Shown here: one piece after another, positions 1 to 8,071 of the stretch | Layout of the letters: each line of letters opens with the position of its first letter | Position numbering within the stretch: the stretch's first letter is position 1 | Translations under genes and position numbers: made by a program | The notes under the pieces: generated by a model | What the model was told of the DNA's origin: nothing | The model's input: only the letters and a program-made list of their open reading frames with translations | Database searches by the model: none | DNA from: Opitutia bacterium | GTDB taxonomy: Bacteria > Verrucomicrobiota > Verrucomicrobiia > Opitutales > Opitutaceae | Length of the DNA stretch: 42,148 nucleotides | Assembly (NCBI GenBank): GCA_947449835.1 | Contig: CANFSZ010000020.1 | Coordinates: 1 to 42,148 of the forward strand | Reading direction: 5' to 3'

Positions 1-802
1 AACCAGTTCTTCGCGCCTCGCCACCGATGTGATCGGCCGACCGCGGCGGTCTCTCTTCTCATCCTGCACCTCTGTCTCGATGGTTATCATTTCGACAGAT
101 TACTCGAATGCCGATCATCCCGCTATGAGGTCTCCGACCGGACGCTTACGCTTGACTGAGGCAGCCCTGAAGTTTGAGGAGGTGATCGAAGCCGTTCGAT
201 AATTCGGCGCACCGGTCCTGCGGCAGGATGGAATTGCGATCTGGTGGAAACCCGGGGAAGGATGCCGCGATACGTGAATCCACAATTCAACTACAGCAGA
301 TTTTTCGCGCTCAAGATTTGCCACGGATTTGCCAGCGATCGTGTTTTTGGCTTCCTTTAGGCTCGTTCCGTGTCATTCTCATTTAAAATTCTAACTCACT
401 AATAATCAAATGAAAAGCTATGTTTTCTAGGCTTTTCGTAGTCAAGTCTGAGGTGGTTCGAATCTCGTTGGCCACCCATTTTCTGATCGGCATAGTTTGC
501 ACAACTTTGCGCAGCAAGATTTGATTGGATTTTGGGTGCTTCGGTGAATCCTGTGAGTTTTTTACGGAATCCAAGATTAGCCGAATTGGTTTAGTGGAAT
601 TTCGTGCCGCTTACTGCGCGACGATGGATTAAGACGACGTGTTTTTTGTGCATGGTTTGGGCGATTATTTTTGAGATTAGCAATTCCTGCGTACCCATGG
701 CCAACGCGTGCGTAGTCAGAATGCCGCTAATAAAGGTAAATACGGGCGACGACTTAGGAGCCTCCTCCCTGCGTACACGCTAACCTTCAAAACCGCCCCG
801 TT
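1..802. other. Long upstream region without a supported gene
   Basis: No gene could be supported here. The short open frames show no recognisable domain and no credible start. One frame is open from the left edge to a stop at 157-159 and may be the decayed tail of an upstream gene, but I do not recognise its product. An AGGAGCCTCCT palindrome lies about 35-45 bases before the cytochrome start at 803, too far away to act as its ribosome binding site. The promoter of the cytochrome/porin pair is presumably in the last 150 bases, but no clear -35/-10 pair stands out. Confidence 0.5.
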
Positions 803-1603
803 ATGATCAATCGACCCTGTTGGACTAAATCCGCTTTCATTTTCGGAGGTACTGCGGTGTGGGGTATGGTACTTATCGGCTGCGTCTTGGCCAATCGTAC
901 GCTACTGGCGCCACCGCAGGTGGCTGGAGCGAAGTTTATTGGTTCGAAAGAATGTGCGCAGTGTCACGAGAATAAGACCGCGCATTTTGAGACGGCGAGT
1001 CATGCGCGTATTGTGCTAGCAGACCCTAAGCTAGGCGACACCGGTTGCGAGGCCTGTCATGGGCCAGGTAGTTTGCATGCCTCATCAGGTGGCGGTCGTG
1101 GTACCATTATTAATCCGCAGAAATCACCGGAGACCTGTTTCCAGTGTCACCTTGATAAACGGGCGCAATTTTCTCTACCCAACAGCCACCAAGTCATGAA
1201 TGGCAAAATGAGCTGTGGCGATTGTCACGAGCCTCACTCCGGCAACGCTATTGCTGGCACCGGCGTCGATCTGGAAGGCATGAACGCGACATGCACCAAG
1301 TGTCACACCCAACAAAAGGGTCCTTTCGTCTATGAACACGCCGCGATGAAAGAAGGCTGCGTCTCCTGCCATAATCCGCACGGATCTATTAACCCCAAAA
1401 TGCTGGTCGCCCGTGACGCCAACCTTTGTCTCCGCTGTCACTTGGAGGCCCCCGATGCTGGCTCATCAGGTCAAATCAATGCCAATGCTATTCGCCACAC
1501 TTCGGAGAATCACAACAGCCGTCTGATGCAAGGCACATGTTGGAGCGCGGGTTGCCACGAGCAACCCCATGGTTCCAACGCCAGCTACCACTTCCGCAAC
1601 TAA
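803..1603 (+). CDS. MtrA/DmsE-type multihaem cytochrome c
   Basis: This 266-residue protein is probably a periplasmic or outer-membrane-associated multihaem electron carrier. Seven CXXCH haem motifs begin at residues 51, 82, 112, 138, 164, 186 and 209. An eighth, unusual CX4CH motif (CWSAGCH) spans 246-252 and is followed by HGSN. The CVSCHNPHGSINPKML stretch and the final HGSN are typical of the DmsE/MtrA family, whose best-known members carry ten haems. The N-terminus has a hydrophobic segment (residues 11-30) containing LIGC at 24-27, which could be a lipobox or simply part of a signal anchor. The MtrB-like barrel gene starts 19 bases after the stop. In known porin-cytochrome complexes the cytochrome sits inside the barrel and carries electrons across the outer membrane. 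No Shine-Dalgarno sequence is seen before the ATG. The family call is firm; the electron acceptor or donor is unknown. Confidence 0.9.
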   Translation: MINRPCWTKSAFIFGGTAVWGMVLIGCVLANRTLLAPPQVAGAKFIGSKECAQCHENKTAHFETASHARIVLADPKLGDTGCEACHGPGSLHASSGGGRGTIINPQKSPETCFQCHLDKRAQFSLPNSHQVMNGKMSCGDCHEPHSGNAIAGTGVDLEGMNATCTKCHTQQKGPFVYEHAAMKEGCVSCHNPHGSINPKMLVARDANLCLRCHLEAPDAGSSGQINANAIRHTSENHNSRLMQGTCWSAGCHEQPHGSNASYHFRN

Positions 1604-1622
1604 ACCACGACCCTCGCACGTC

Positions 1623-3830
1623 ATGAATGCACCACGTTCACCGCATACTCGCAAAATTCGCCTAGGGACGGGCACGATTATGGCCTTCGCCGGTCTCCTC
1701 ACCCACGGCGCGGAGTCTGCCCAAAGCGACGCTTTTCCGAATTTTGAGAGTTATGTCAAAATCACGGGACAAGCCGCCGCGGTAAGCGGCTCTGATTCCA
1801 CCTTTCAAAACAGAACTCGTCAGCCAGCCGGTGGCGGTGCGGGCATTGAGGATCTGCATATTGTGAAGTATGTTTCTAAGACCACAACTGCCACGGTCGA
1901 CGGTCGCGCCATGTTAGGCGCTGAAGACTATCTTGGACGCGTAAATTTAACCAAGACTGACGTCGGCTCAATAGACTTTGGTTATAAGCGCTTTCGCACG
2001 TTCTATGACGGAGTAGGGGGATTTTTCCCGCTAAACCGTCAATGGATGCCGCTCGCAAATCAAGACCTGCACATTGATCGTAGTAAATTTTGGATTGAGG
2101 CTAAGGTGGCCCTCAAGGACCGACCCGAGTTCGAAGTGCGTTATACCAATGAACTCCGTTCAGGCAAAAAAGACTCCACGATTTGGGGAGACTCTGATTT
2201 GACGGGACTCCCTTTCAATCTCGCGCCCAATCCCGTGAGTCCAACTCGTAAATTTACCCCTAGCTATATCAATATAGGGGAACGTCACCAGAATATTGAG
2301 GCCTCGGTTAAACACATAATTGATCAAACCACGGTTAGACTATCATTACACGGAGACACTACAGATAACAATGACACCCGTTACGTGACACGCTTTCCAG
2401 GCGAAGTGATTCCTTGGTCGATTGCTGGCTTGGCTACGGCCGCGCAACCTGCCGCTAAAGCCGCTGTCGCGCCAATTAACTGGAACAATCAACAAGCCAT
2501 CGCCGAAAACGATGCTTATAAGACCAAGACGAGTGGATTAACCGTGAGCTCGGATACGGTTCTGAGCCCAAAACTAAATTTACGACTCAATGGAGCCTAT
2601 GAGCTTATTCATACAGAAATTAGCGGTGGGCGCCCACTGACGACAATAACACCGACATCGACCGGCGCTGTGAGTGTCATTACAGATAACTATCAAGGAC
2701 TTTATGGGGGCACTAGACTTAAAAATTACACCGGTAGTCTCGCACTTGATTACAAAGCGACAAAGACACTCTTTATGAAATTAGCACTTCGGGGTCAATC
2801 TGAGTTTATACGTGGTTCTAGCGGATATACTGTTATCGCTGCAACCGGAACCCCGGCCGTAGCATTGGCAAGCACGCCGCGCTTGGGTTGGTCAAAAATT
2901 CATCAAAATGCACAAACTCCCTTGGTCGAATTGCGCTACACGGGCATCAAAGATCTGGCTATCTATTTTAGCGGAAGTAAACGCGAACTGAGTGGAGATG
3001 AAAACAATACGTCGTCCTATAATTATATTTCTGCTGCTTCAGGGACTCTGGCCAGTAATCACGTAGCGGAAGATCATGGTAATTATACATTAGGCGCGAA
3101 CTGGCGGCAATCCACTTTCTTGACTTTGCGGGGTGAATTTTTTGAAAAAAACCATAAAAACAGCTCTACAGGTTATGCTACTCGGATTGGCGATTATTAC
3201 CTGCTCGATTCCAATTATGCCGGATATAAATTCACGGCGCTTGTCCGGCTTACATCAGAATTTGGTTTTACCACGCGCTACATCAATCAGGACGGAAAGA
3301 TGAAGGTCACAGGGTATTTGCCAAATTTTCCAGCCTACGATTCACTTAATTCAAAAAATCACATGATTTCTGAAAGCTTTGATTGGAATCCAAACAAAGC
3401 TTGTTTTTTTCAGTTAAATGCCAATCTGGTTTATCATACGATTAATACGATCTACCCGCGGGCAGGCGTGACCGCAGCGACCTCAACACTCTCCGCTTTT
3501 GATACTAATCGTGTGATTCAGAATTCTAATAACGATTATATTACTTTAGGTGCTTTATCGGGATTTGTAATAAATAAATCTACCGATATGGGAATTCAGG
3601 CTAATCACTATAGCGCTAAAAACGGCAATGCGGTACTGGCTTCTATGACTATGCCTTATGGTGTTTCAGTAGAAGTGTCGTCGGTAACAATCGAGCTGAA
3701 GCACAAAATATCAAAAACATGGCTCGCTAATGGAAAGCTTGGCTATTTCGATAGCAAGAATGATGTAATGGGTGGATTTATGGATTTCCGTGGGCCGATC
3801 GCTTATGTTTCATTAGAGCATGCACTATAA
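1623..3830 (+). CDS. MtrB/PioB-type outer-membrane beta-barrel
   Basis: This is a protein of about 735 residues, starting with a signal-like segment (MNAPRSPHTRKIRLG, then a hydrophobic stretch ending near GAESA). It continues as alternating polar/hydrophobic strands rich in Tyr, Thr, Asn and Gly, as expected of a large transmembrane barrel. Internal stretches such as GSIDFGYKRFRTFYDGVGGFFPL and the repeated short strands resemble the MtrB/PioB family, which sheathes MtrA-type cytochromes in the outer membrane. The frame is open from 1569, but that start overlaps the cytochrome gene and gives no signal peptide, so the ATG at 1623 is preferred. Canonical Shewanella MtrB has an N-terminal CXXC; none is present here. 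The partner gene is the multihaem cytochrome immediately upstream. The assignment rests on architecture and neighbour, so it is likely but not certain. Confidence 0.8.
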   Translation: MNAPRSPHTRKIRLGTGTIMAFAGLLTHGAESAQSDAFPNFESYVKITGQAAAVSGSDSTFQNRTRQPAGGGAGIEDLHIVKYVSKTTTATVDGRAMLGAEDYLGRVNLTKTDVGSIDFGYKRFRTFYDGVGGFFPLNRQWMPLANQDLHIDRSKFWIEAKVALKDRPEFEVRYTNELRSGKKDSTIWGDSDLTGLPFNLAPNPVSPTRKFTPSYINIGERHQNIEASVKHIIDQTTVRLSLHGDTTDNNDTRYVTRFPGEVIPWSIAGLATAAQPAAKAAVAPINWNNQQAIAENDAYKTKTSGLTVSSDTVLSPKLNLRLNGAYELIHTEISGGRPLTTITPTSTGAVSVITDNYQGLYGGTRLKNYTGSLALDYKATKTLFMKLALRGQSEFIRGSSGYTVIAATGTPAVALASTPRLGWSKIHQNAQTPLVELRYTGIKDLAIYFSGSKRELSGDENNTSSYNYISAASGTLASNHVAEDHGNYTLGANWRQSTFLTLRGEFFEKNHKNSSTGYATRIGDYYLLDSNYAGYKFTALVRLTSEFGFTTRYINQDGKMKVTGYLPNFPAYDSLNSKNHMISESFDWNPNKACFFQLNANLVYHTINTIYPRAGVTAATSTLSAFDTNRVIQNSNNDYITLGALSGFVINKSTDMGIQANHYSAKNGNAVLASMTMPYGVSVEVSSVTIELKHKISKTWLANGKLGYFDSKNDVMGGFMDFRGPIAYVSLEHAL

Positions 3831-3841
3831 GACCACCTATT

Positions 3842-3871
3842 AGTACAGGGGCCATGCCGTACTTGATTTTT
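3842..3871 (+). terminator. Possible terminator after the barrel gene
   Basis: AGTAC at 3842-3846 pairs with GTACT at 3859-3863. Inside it, GG pairs with CC around a small loop, with one bulged A. A T-rich stretch follows from 3867. The stem is short, so this is a moderate candidate. Confidence 0.4.
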
Positions 3872-3984
3872 AAATTTAATACTAATTTTTAAACGTTTGA
3901 GTGATTCCGGTGCATTCAGCTCAAGAGTTTGAAATTACCGCAATTATGGCGTGCGATTTTCAAGCGTGATATTCACGATCAAAT

Positions 3985-4015
3985 TATATAATTATAATCA
4001 CATATTAATTATATA
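3985..4015. repeat. All-AT inverted repeat between convergent operons
   Basis: TATATAATTA (3985-3994) is perfectly repeated in inverse orientation as TAATTATATA (4006-4015) around an 11-base spacer. It lies in the 264-base gap between the convergent barrel gene and the respiratory operon. It could be a weak bidirectional hairpin or a protein-binding site. No T tract follows. Confidence 0.35.
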
Positions 4016-4094
4016 GTACTAAGCGGTTGGCGGTTTATTAAAGTATGCCCTTCGCATAGATGGCGTGAGCAATTTTATTGCGTTGTCATCTCAA

Positions 4095-4601
4095 TTAATT
4101 GTGACATCCGCAACTGCCGCCGCCACCACATTTAGACTCATTTTGCAGATCTAAGGGTGCTTCTTCGCCACGTAGGTCATCAGATAACTCACATAACATC
4201 GCGTAATATTCGTCGCGAGTAATTCCGAGTGCCGCCGAGCCAAACGTTTCGGCTTCCTCTGAGGACGCGAATTCTCCGTAATTTACGGAGACCATCTGGT
4301 AGAGCACTAAAGCTGGCACCAAATCAAGTTGTTGCTCGAAGAGGGGGTGTACGGCCATTATGAATCCGTCAGTTGGGTTAGCTCCTTTCGCGTTCGGATG
4401 GGCAAATTCACCCGGCTGAAGACCTGAGGCGTCAAAAATGATTTCGCAGGGATAGCGTACGTAGATACGGTCACCTAGTAAACGTTGGAGCTGGCTCCAT
4501 CCGAGAAGAGGTCCGTATTTTAAATGAATTTCATGACCTTTGGATTCAACGTGCCCTAGCAGTGATTGCTTGGCGTCGTCTGCGGTTAATTGTTTGGCCA
4601 T
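4095..4601 (-). CDS. Unrecognised soluble protein with Cys/Gly tail in the respiratory operon
   Basis: The 168-residue product has no signal peptide or membrane segment, so it is probably cytoplasmic. I do not recognise a family. The body is mixed alpha/beta in appearance, with aromatic segments such as KYGPLLGW and RYPCEIIFD. The last eleven residues are CGGGGSCGCHN, three cysteines and one histidine in a glycine tail, which suggests metal or cluster binding. It is the last gene of the minus-strand operon, 31 bases after the NrfD-type gene. It could be a maturation factor, a chaperone for the Fe-S or Tat substrate, or a regulator. Function is unknown. Confidence 0.75.
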   Translation of the reverse strand: MAKQLTADDAKQSLLGHVESKGHEIHLKYGPLLGWSQLQRLLGDRIYVRYPCEIIFDASGLQPGEFAHPNAKGANPTDGFIMAVHPLFEQQLDLVPALVLYQMVSVNYGEFASSEEAETFGSAALGITRDEYYAMLCELSDDLRGEEAPLDLQNESKCGGGGSCGCHN

Positions 4602-4632
4602 TTTAAGGAAAGTTAGATTTTATAATTGTGGC

Positions 4633-5886
4633 TTAAGTTAATTTATACATCTCGGATTCGATTTGGCCCTCATTAGTCTTGGATAACCGACCTTGTAAAA
4701 TTGGCACAGACATACGTAAAAAAACTGTGTAGCATAGGAATCCGAAGGCCCAAATGCCAAGACACACTAAAGTCTCATTAAATGAAGGTCTGTAATCAAC
4801 TACGGCTCCTAGTGGAGTAGGGATAAAGCCTGGTATAACAAGTCCCATGCCTTTTTCGATCCATATGCCGATGATGCTAAGAACACACGCTACGTCGAGC
4901 CATCGTAAGCCGCGACTGAGAGGTAATGATAAAATTACCATAGCAATTAAATTAAATGTAATTGCTGTCCATATCCATGGGACCAGGGCGTAGTGTCCGT
5001 GAAGACCAAAAAAAAGATACTTAGCTGAGGCGCTATGAGCAGTTCCAGAGTAAAATTCTTTAAAGACTTCGCAAGCGAGTAAAAACACATTAATGATCAT
5101 AGAGACCTGGACGATGCTGCGTAACGTAAGCAATGCCTTGTCTTTAATTCGATAAGTTGTGAAATTCCGAATTATTTGAAGTGCTATTATGATTATAGCT
5201 GGACCGGCTGTAAATGCTGATGCTAAAAACCTAGGGCCAACAATTGATGCATTCCAAAATGGTCTGCCACCCAAGCCTACGTACAGAAACGCCGTGACTG
5301 TATGAATGGAAACTGCCCAAGCTATAGCCAGAAATACAAATGGTATGTAGAACCATTTCGTGGGCTTTTTATTTTGATAACGGCAGTAAAGTAAGTAGCC
5401 GCATATGTGTACGTTAAGCAGTAAATAGCCGTTCAAAACTAATACATCCCAACTTAACATAGACTGGGGGAAATTCATTTGTCCGATACCGGGGATCAGG
5501 TGCCAGAAGCGATCGGGTCGGCCAAGATCAACGGTGACAAAAGCTAAGCACATGATGATTGCAGCGACCGCAAGCAATTCTCCGAATATTACTAGATCAT
5601 GTAGCTCCTCATTGCCGTAAATATATACTGGTATAACCATCATAACCGCGGCGGCGGCAACGCCGACTAGAAATGTAAAATTAGCAATATAAACTCCCCA
5701 TGAAACTTCATCACTCATCCCTGTCGTAATTAGACCGTGAACGAGTTGCTTAGCGTAAGCGTTTAGTCCTAAGAGGCATATGATCGTAAGTGCCCCCATC
5801 CAGGCGTAATAGCGCCAATCGCCGATAAATGCAATCCGCGCGCACCTCAGTAGAAATATAATGTAGTTTCGTATAAAAGAAATCAT
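4633..5886 (-). CDS. NrfD/PsrC-family quinol-interacting membrane subunit
   Basis: This 417-residue integral membrane protein has about ten hydrophobic helices. Members of the NrfD/PsrC/DsrP family bind menaquinol in the membrane and exchange electrons with an attached Fe-S protein. Supporting stretches include VDLGRPDRFWHLIPG, which resembles the conserved family motif before helix 4, and the acidic/aromatic loops that follow. At about 417 residues it fits the ten-helix type (PsrC, DsrP, ActC) better than the shorter eight-helix NrfD of E. coli. The start ATG (5884-5886) overlaps the stop of the Fe-S gene by four bases, indicating translational coupling and a shared complex. It most likely passes electrons between the menaquinone pool and the periplasmic Fe-S and haem subunits; the direction cannot be read from the sequence. 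Confidence 0.9.
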   Translation of the reverse strand: MISFIRNYIIFLLRCARIAFIGDWRYYAWMGALTIICLLGLNAYAKQLVHGLITTGMSDEVSWGVYIANFTFLVGVAAAAVMMVIPVYIYGNEELHDLVIFGELLAVAAIIMCLAFVTVDLGRPDRFWHLIPGIGQMNFPQSMLSWDVLVLNGYLLLNVHICGYLLYCRYQNKKPTKWFYIPFVFLAIAWAVSIHTVTAFLYVGLGGRPFWNASIVGPRFLASAFTAGPAIIIIALQIIRNFTTYRIKDKALLTLRSIVQVSMIINVFLLACEVFKEFYSGTAHSASAKYLFFGLHGHYALVPWIWTAITFNLIAMVILSLPLSRGLRWLDVACVLSIIGIWIEKGMGLVIPGFIPTPLGAVVDYRPSFNETLVCLGIWAFGFLCYTVFLRMSVPILQGRLSKTNEGQIESEMYKLT

Positions 5887-6827
5887 TTGTCAAAATAGTA
5901 GAAGAATCTTGGTGATGTTCCCATTTCCTCTTTTAATTGAATGAAAACACGTTTCTCGCGCAAAATATAAGAAACTTCACTATTTGGATCTAATATATTT
6001 CCGAATTTTCGTGCGCCGACAGGGCATGCCTCTAAACAAGCTGGATATTTTCCGACGCGAGTCCGCTGAATGCAGAAATGACATTTCTCCATAACGCCTT
6101 GTTTGCGTGGACGATTGCCTAGATAGGACATATCAGGGTTTATCTTATCTTTGGGAATCTGCGGTTTAGTGAAATTGAAACGACGCGCCCAATAAGGGCA
6201 GGCTGCTTCGCAGTACCGACAGCCGATGCACCAATCATAATCGATTACAGTGATTCCGTCCTTTTCCTGCCAGGTGGCGTTTACAGGACAAACTTTAACG
6301 CACGGTGGATTTTTACACTGCTGGCACTGGATGGGCATGTAGAAAAATCCTTTTTCTGGTACCTGCTTGGAGTCGTAGTTGTGATTACCTTTTTCAACAT
6401 CCATGGACCCATGCGGCATTTTCAGAACACGGATGTATTGGATTTCAGGGCTTCTAGATTGATTGTTTTCTTTCACGCAGGCGTGGACGCATTTTCTGCA
6501 CCCAATGCAGCGCGTTAGATTTAGGGCATACACAAATTCTACTCCGTCCATCGGCTTTAGGTCACGTACGTGGGGACGGATACCATACTGCCGTTCCACT
6601 TCGCCCTCGATGCGGGTAATGACCTTGGTCATATCGCTAGGCGTTAGCTCTTTATAATATTTTTGAAGGAACTGCTCGGTGTTAGTGTAATCACCAAGTT
6701 CCCTTAAAGGCGCCAGACTTGCCGCAAGGGCAGTAACTCCGCCAAAAGCGGCGCAACCGCGAAGGAAACTGCGGCGACTCATTGCCGCATCAGAGGTTTT
6801 ATCAATTTGAGTAGGTAAAGAATTCAT
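5883..6827 (-). CDS. Tat-exported ferredoxin-like subunit with four [4Fe-4S] clusters
   Basis: This 314-residue protein starts at the ATG at 6827. The frame extends further upstream, but that part overlaps the tetrahaem gene and makes no sense as protein. A twin-arginine signal SRRSFLRG lies at residues 17-24, followed by a hydrophobic stretch, so the protein is exported folded. Sixteen cysteines form four clusters: 107/110/113/117, 168/171/176/180, 200/203/206/210 and 249/252/264/268. This matches the NrfC/DsrO/HybA electron-transfer subunits. It sits between the tetrahaem cytochrome (stop one base upstream) and the NrfD-type gene (four-base overlap), so it probably relays electrons between quinol at the membrane and the haems. 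There is no molybdopterin catalytic subunit in the cluster. Confidence 0.92.
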   Translation of the reverse strand: MNSLPTQIDKTSDAAMSRRSFLRGCAAFGGVTALAASLAPLRELGDYTNTEQFLQKYYKELTPSDMTKVITRIEGEVERQYGIRPHVRDLKPMDGVEFVYALNLTRCIGCRKCVHACVKENNQSRSPEIQYIRVLKMPHGSMDVEKGNHNYDSKQVPEKGFFYMPIQCQQCKNPPCVKVCPVNATWQEKDGITVIDYDWCIGCRYCEAACPYWARRFNFTKPQIPKDKINPDMSYLGNRPRKQGVMEKCHFCIQRTRVGKYPACLEACPVGARKFGNILDPNSEVSYILREKRVFIQLKEEMGTSPRFFYYFDK

Positions 6828-6828
6828 T

Positions 6829-7497
6829 TCAACGGTGCGATTTACTGGGTTCGTGGCTCGATGCCTCATGCAAATAATGAGGGCCGGGTGCTGCCTCACG
6901 GGTTGGGATGTCAGGGGCGTGTGGATTGTGGCAATTCGCGCAGCTGAGGCGGTTGATATCTCCCAGTTGACGATCCCAATAGCCGCTCGTGCGGCCATGC
7001 GCACCAGCTTCCCAATCTCTTAGTGTTGGACCGTGGCAACTTCCACAAAGTTGAGGGATATTATCAAATTTCACGACGTTGCCATCGCGAACCTGCAACG
7101 TGTTTAAATTTTGTTCGTTATGACAGTTATAGCAGATATTATTTCGCTCATGAGTGCCGTGGCTCATCTCGATGTTTGCATGTTCTTTAGGTATTATTAT
7201 TTTCTGATTAGTATCATAACGAATGCGCGGGGGCTTCGCTTTATCGTGACAAGCATAACAATCGTAATCTGATAAATCCTCTTTAGCCTTTACTAAATCA
7301 GCGTATGTTTGCCGCCATGGACTGGTATCAAGGAATTTTTTATCCACTAATGGAATTTCTGGTTGAGCTGCTACGTGCGGCTTGGAATTGAATGCAAAAA
7401 ATATAGTCAGACTAAAAAAAACTGCTGTTAGACCACCTAGCCAATAATTAGCTGTATGATCTGATTTTTTTTGAGCAGATGGGTCTAGTTTTGCCAT
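6829..7497 (-). CDS. Membrane-anchored tetrahaem cytochrome c
   Basis: This 222-residue protein has one N-terminal membrane helix (about residues 18-37), probably uncleaved. Four CXXCH haem motifs begin at residues 80, 122, 151 and 186. Extra histidines nearby (for example H106, H113, H116, H167 and H193) could supply the second axial ligands. Its position directly before the Fe-S and NrfD-type genes resembles DsrJ, QrcA or Cbc-type modules, where a multihaem subunit takes electrons from the Fe-S subunit into the periplasm. It is 41 bases downstream of the monohaem cytochrome gene and one base before the Fe-S start. No close family name is assigned. Confidence 0.9.
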   Translation of the reverse strand: MAKLDPSAQKKSDHTANYWLGGLTAVFFSLTIFFAFNSKPHVAAQPEIPLVDKKFLDTSPWRQTYADLVKAKEDLSDYDCYACHDKAKPPRIRYDTNQKIIIPKEHANIEMSHGTHERNNICYNCHNEQNLNTLQVRDGNVVKFDNIPQLCGSCHGPTLRDWEAGAHGRTSGYWDRQLGDINRLSCANCHNPHAPDIPTREAAPGPHYLHEASSHEPSKSHR

Positions 7498-7538
7498 AAT
7501 TGGGCTGCCCTATAATTAATCTGAAATCAGTCTTTTAT

Positions 7539-7868
7539 TTATTTAATCAAAGCGCGAACGAATGGAATCAGTGCTTTCATTTCATCATCCGAAATATTTT
7601 CGATAGCCTTCATCGAAGTTTTACCGCTTGAGTCGGTTAGGCCTGATTTCATGGCTTTAAATGCCTGCTCGTCGCTAAATTTAGCCTGTATTTTGGGATC
7701 AGTAAGATCTGTGATACCTAACTTGCGTCCCATTTTGGTTTCTCCTTTGCCGTCATCTCCATGGCATTTAGCGCATTGATCTTTCCAGTTGCTGGCGGCA
7801 TCCGCGGCAAAGCTATAAGAGCTGATAGAGGCTGCAATCAGCGTTAGAATTCGTAGTTTTTTTATCAT
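7539..7868 (-). CDS. Small monohaem class I cytochrome c
   Basis: The 109-residue product has a cleavable signal peptide (residues 1 to about 22, ending near SFAADA). The single haem motif is CAKCH at 32-36, and Met86 or Met97 is a candidate for the distal ligand. The mature part of about 85 residues is the usual size of a periplasmic cytochrome c. It is the first gene of the minus-strand operon and could shuttle electrons between the inner-membrane complex and the outer-membrane cytochrome encoded opposite. An ATG follows an A/T-rich leader without a Shine-Dalgarno sequence. Confidence 0.92.
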   Translation of the reverse strand: MIKKLRILTLIAASISSYSFAADAASNWKDQCAKCHGDDGKGETKMGRKLGITDLTDPKIQAKFSDEQAFKAMKSGLTDSSGKTSMKAIENISDDEMKALIPFVRALIK

Positions 7869-7958
7869 AATACGTATTTTTGATTATGGATTTTTGAGGG
7901 CCTACAGAGGCTCTTACCCAGTATCCTTGATCCATTGATTTCTCTCTCTCCGGATATT

Positions 7959-7970
7959 GTCACACGTGAC
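7959..7970. promoter_or_regulatory. Inverted repeat upstream of the respiratory operon
   Basis: GTCAC-AC-GTGAC is a perfect 5-bp inverted repeat about 90 bases upstream of the monohaem cytochrome start and about 100 bases before the divergent EEP gene. It could be an operator for either gene. It does not match the FNR consensus (TTGAT-N4-ATCAA) or CRP consensus closely, so the regulator is unknown. Confidence 0.3.
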
Positions 7971-8071
7971 GCATATTTTGCTGCCTGCGCATTTTTCGGC
8001 TATTTTCATGCACCTCAGCGTATTGAGGTAAGTCACTGCAAAGCGCCCCTTCGGGCCATTATGCGCTGATT

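Noticed and set aside
440..478. GGTTCGAATC followed by GGCCACC resembles the 3' end of a tRNA and could have marked an island insertion site.
   Set aside because: The bases flanking the loop do not form a T stem, the end does not fit CCA and an acceptor stem, and no 5' partner was found upstream.
115..574. Two short minus-strand open frames (69 and 63 codons).
   Set aside because: They lack recognisable domains, good starts and sensible context.
7959..7970. FNR or CRP box upstream of the respiratory operon.
   Set aside because: The palindrome does not match either consensus, so only an unspecified operator was noted.
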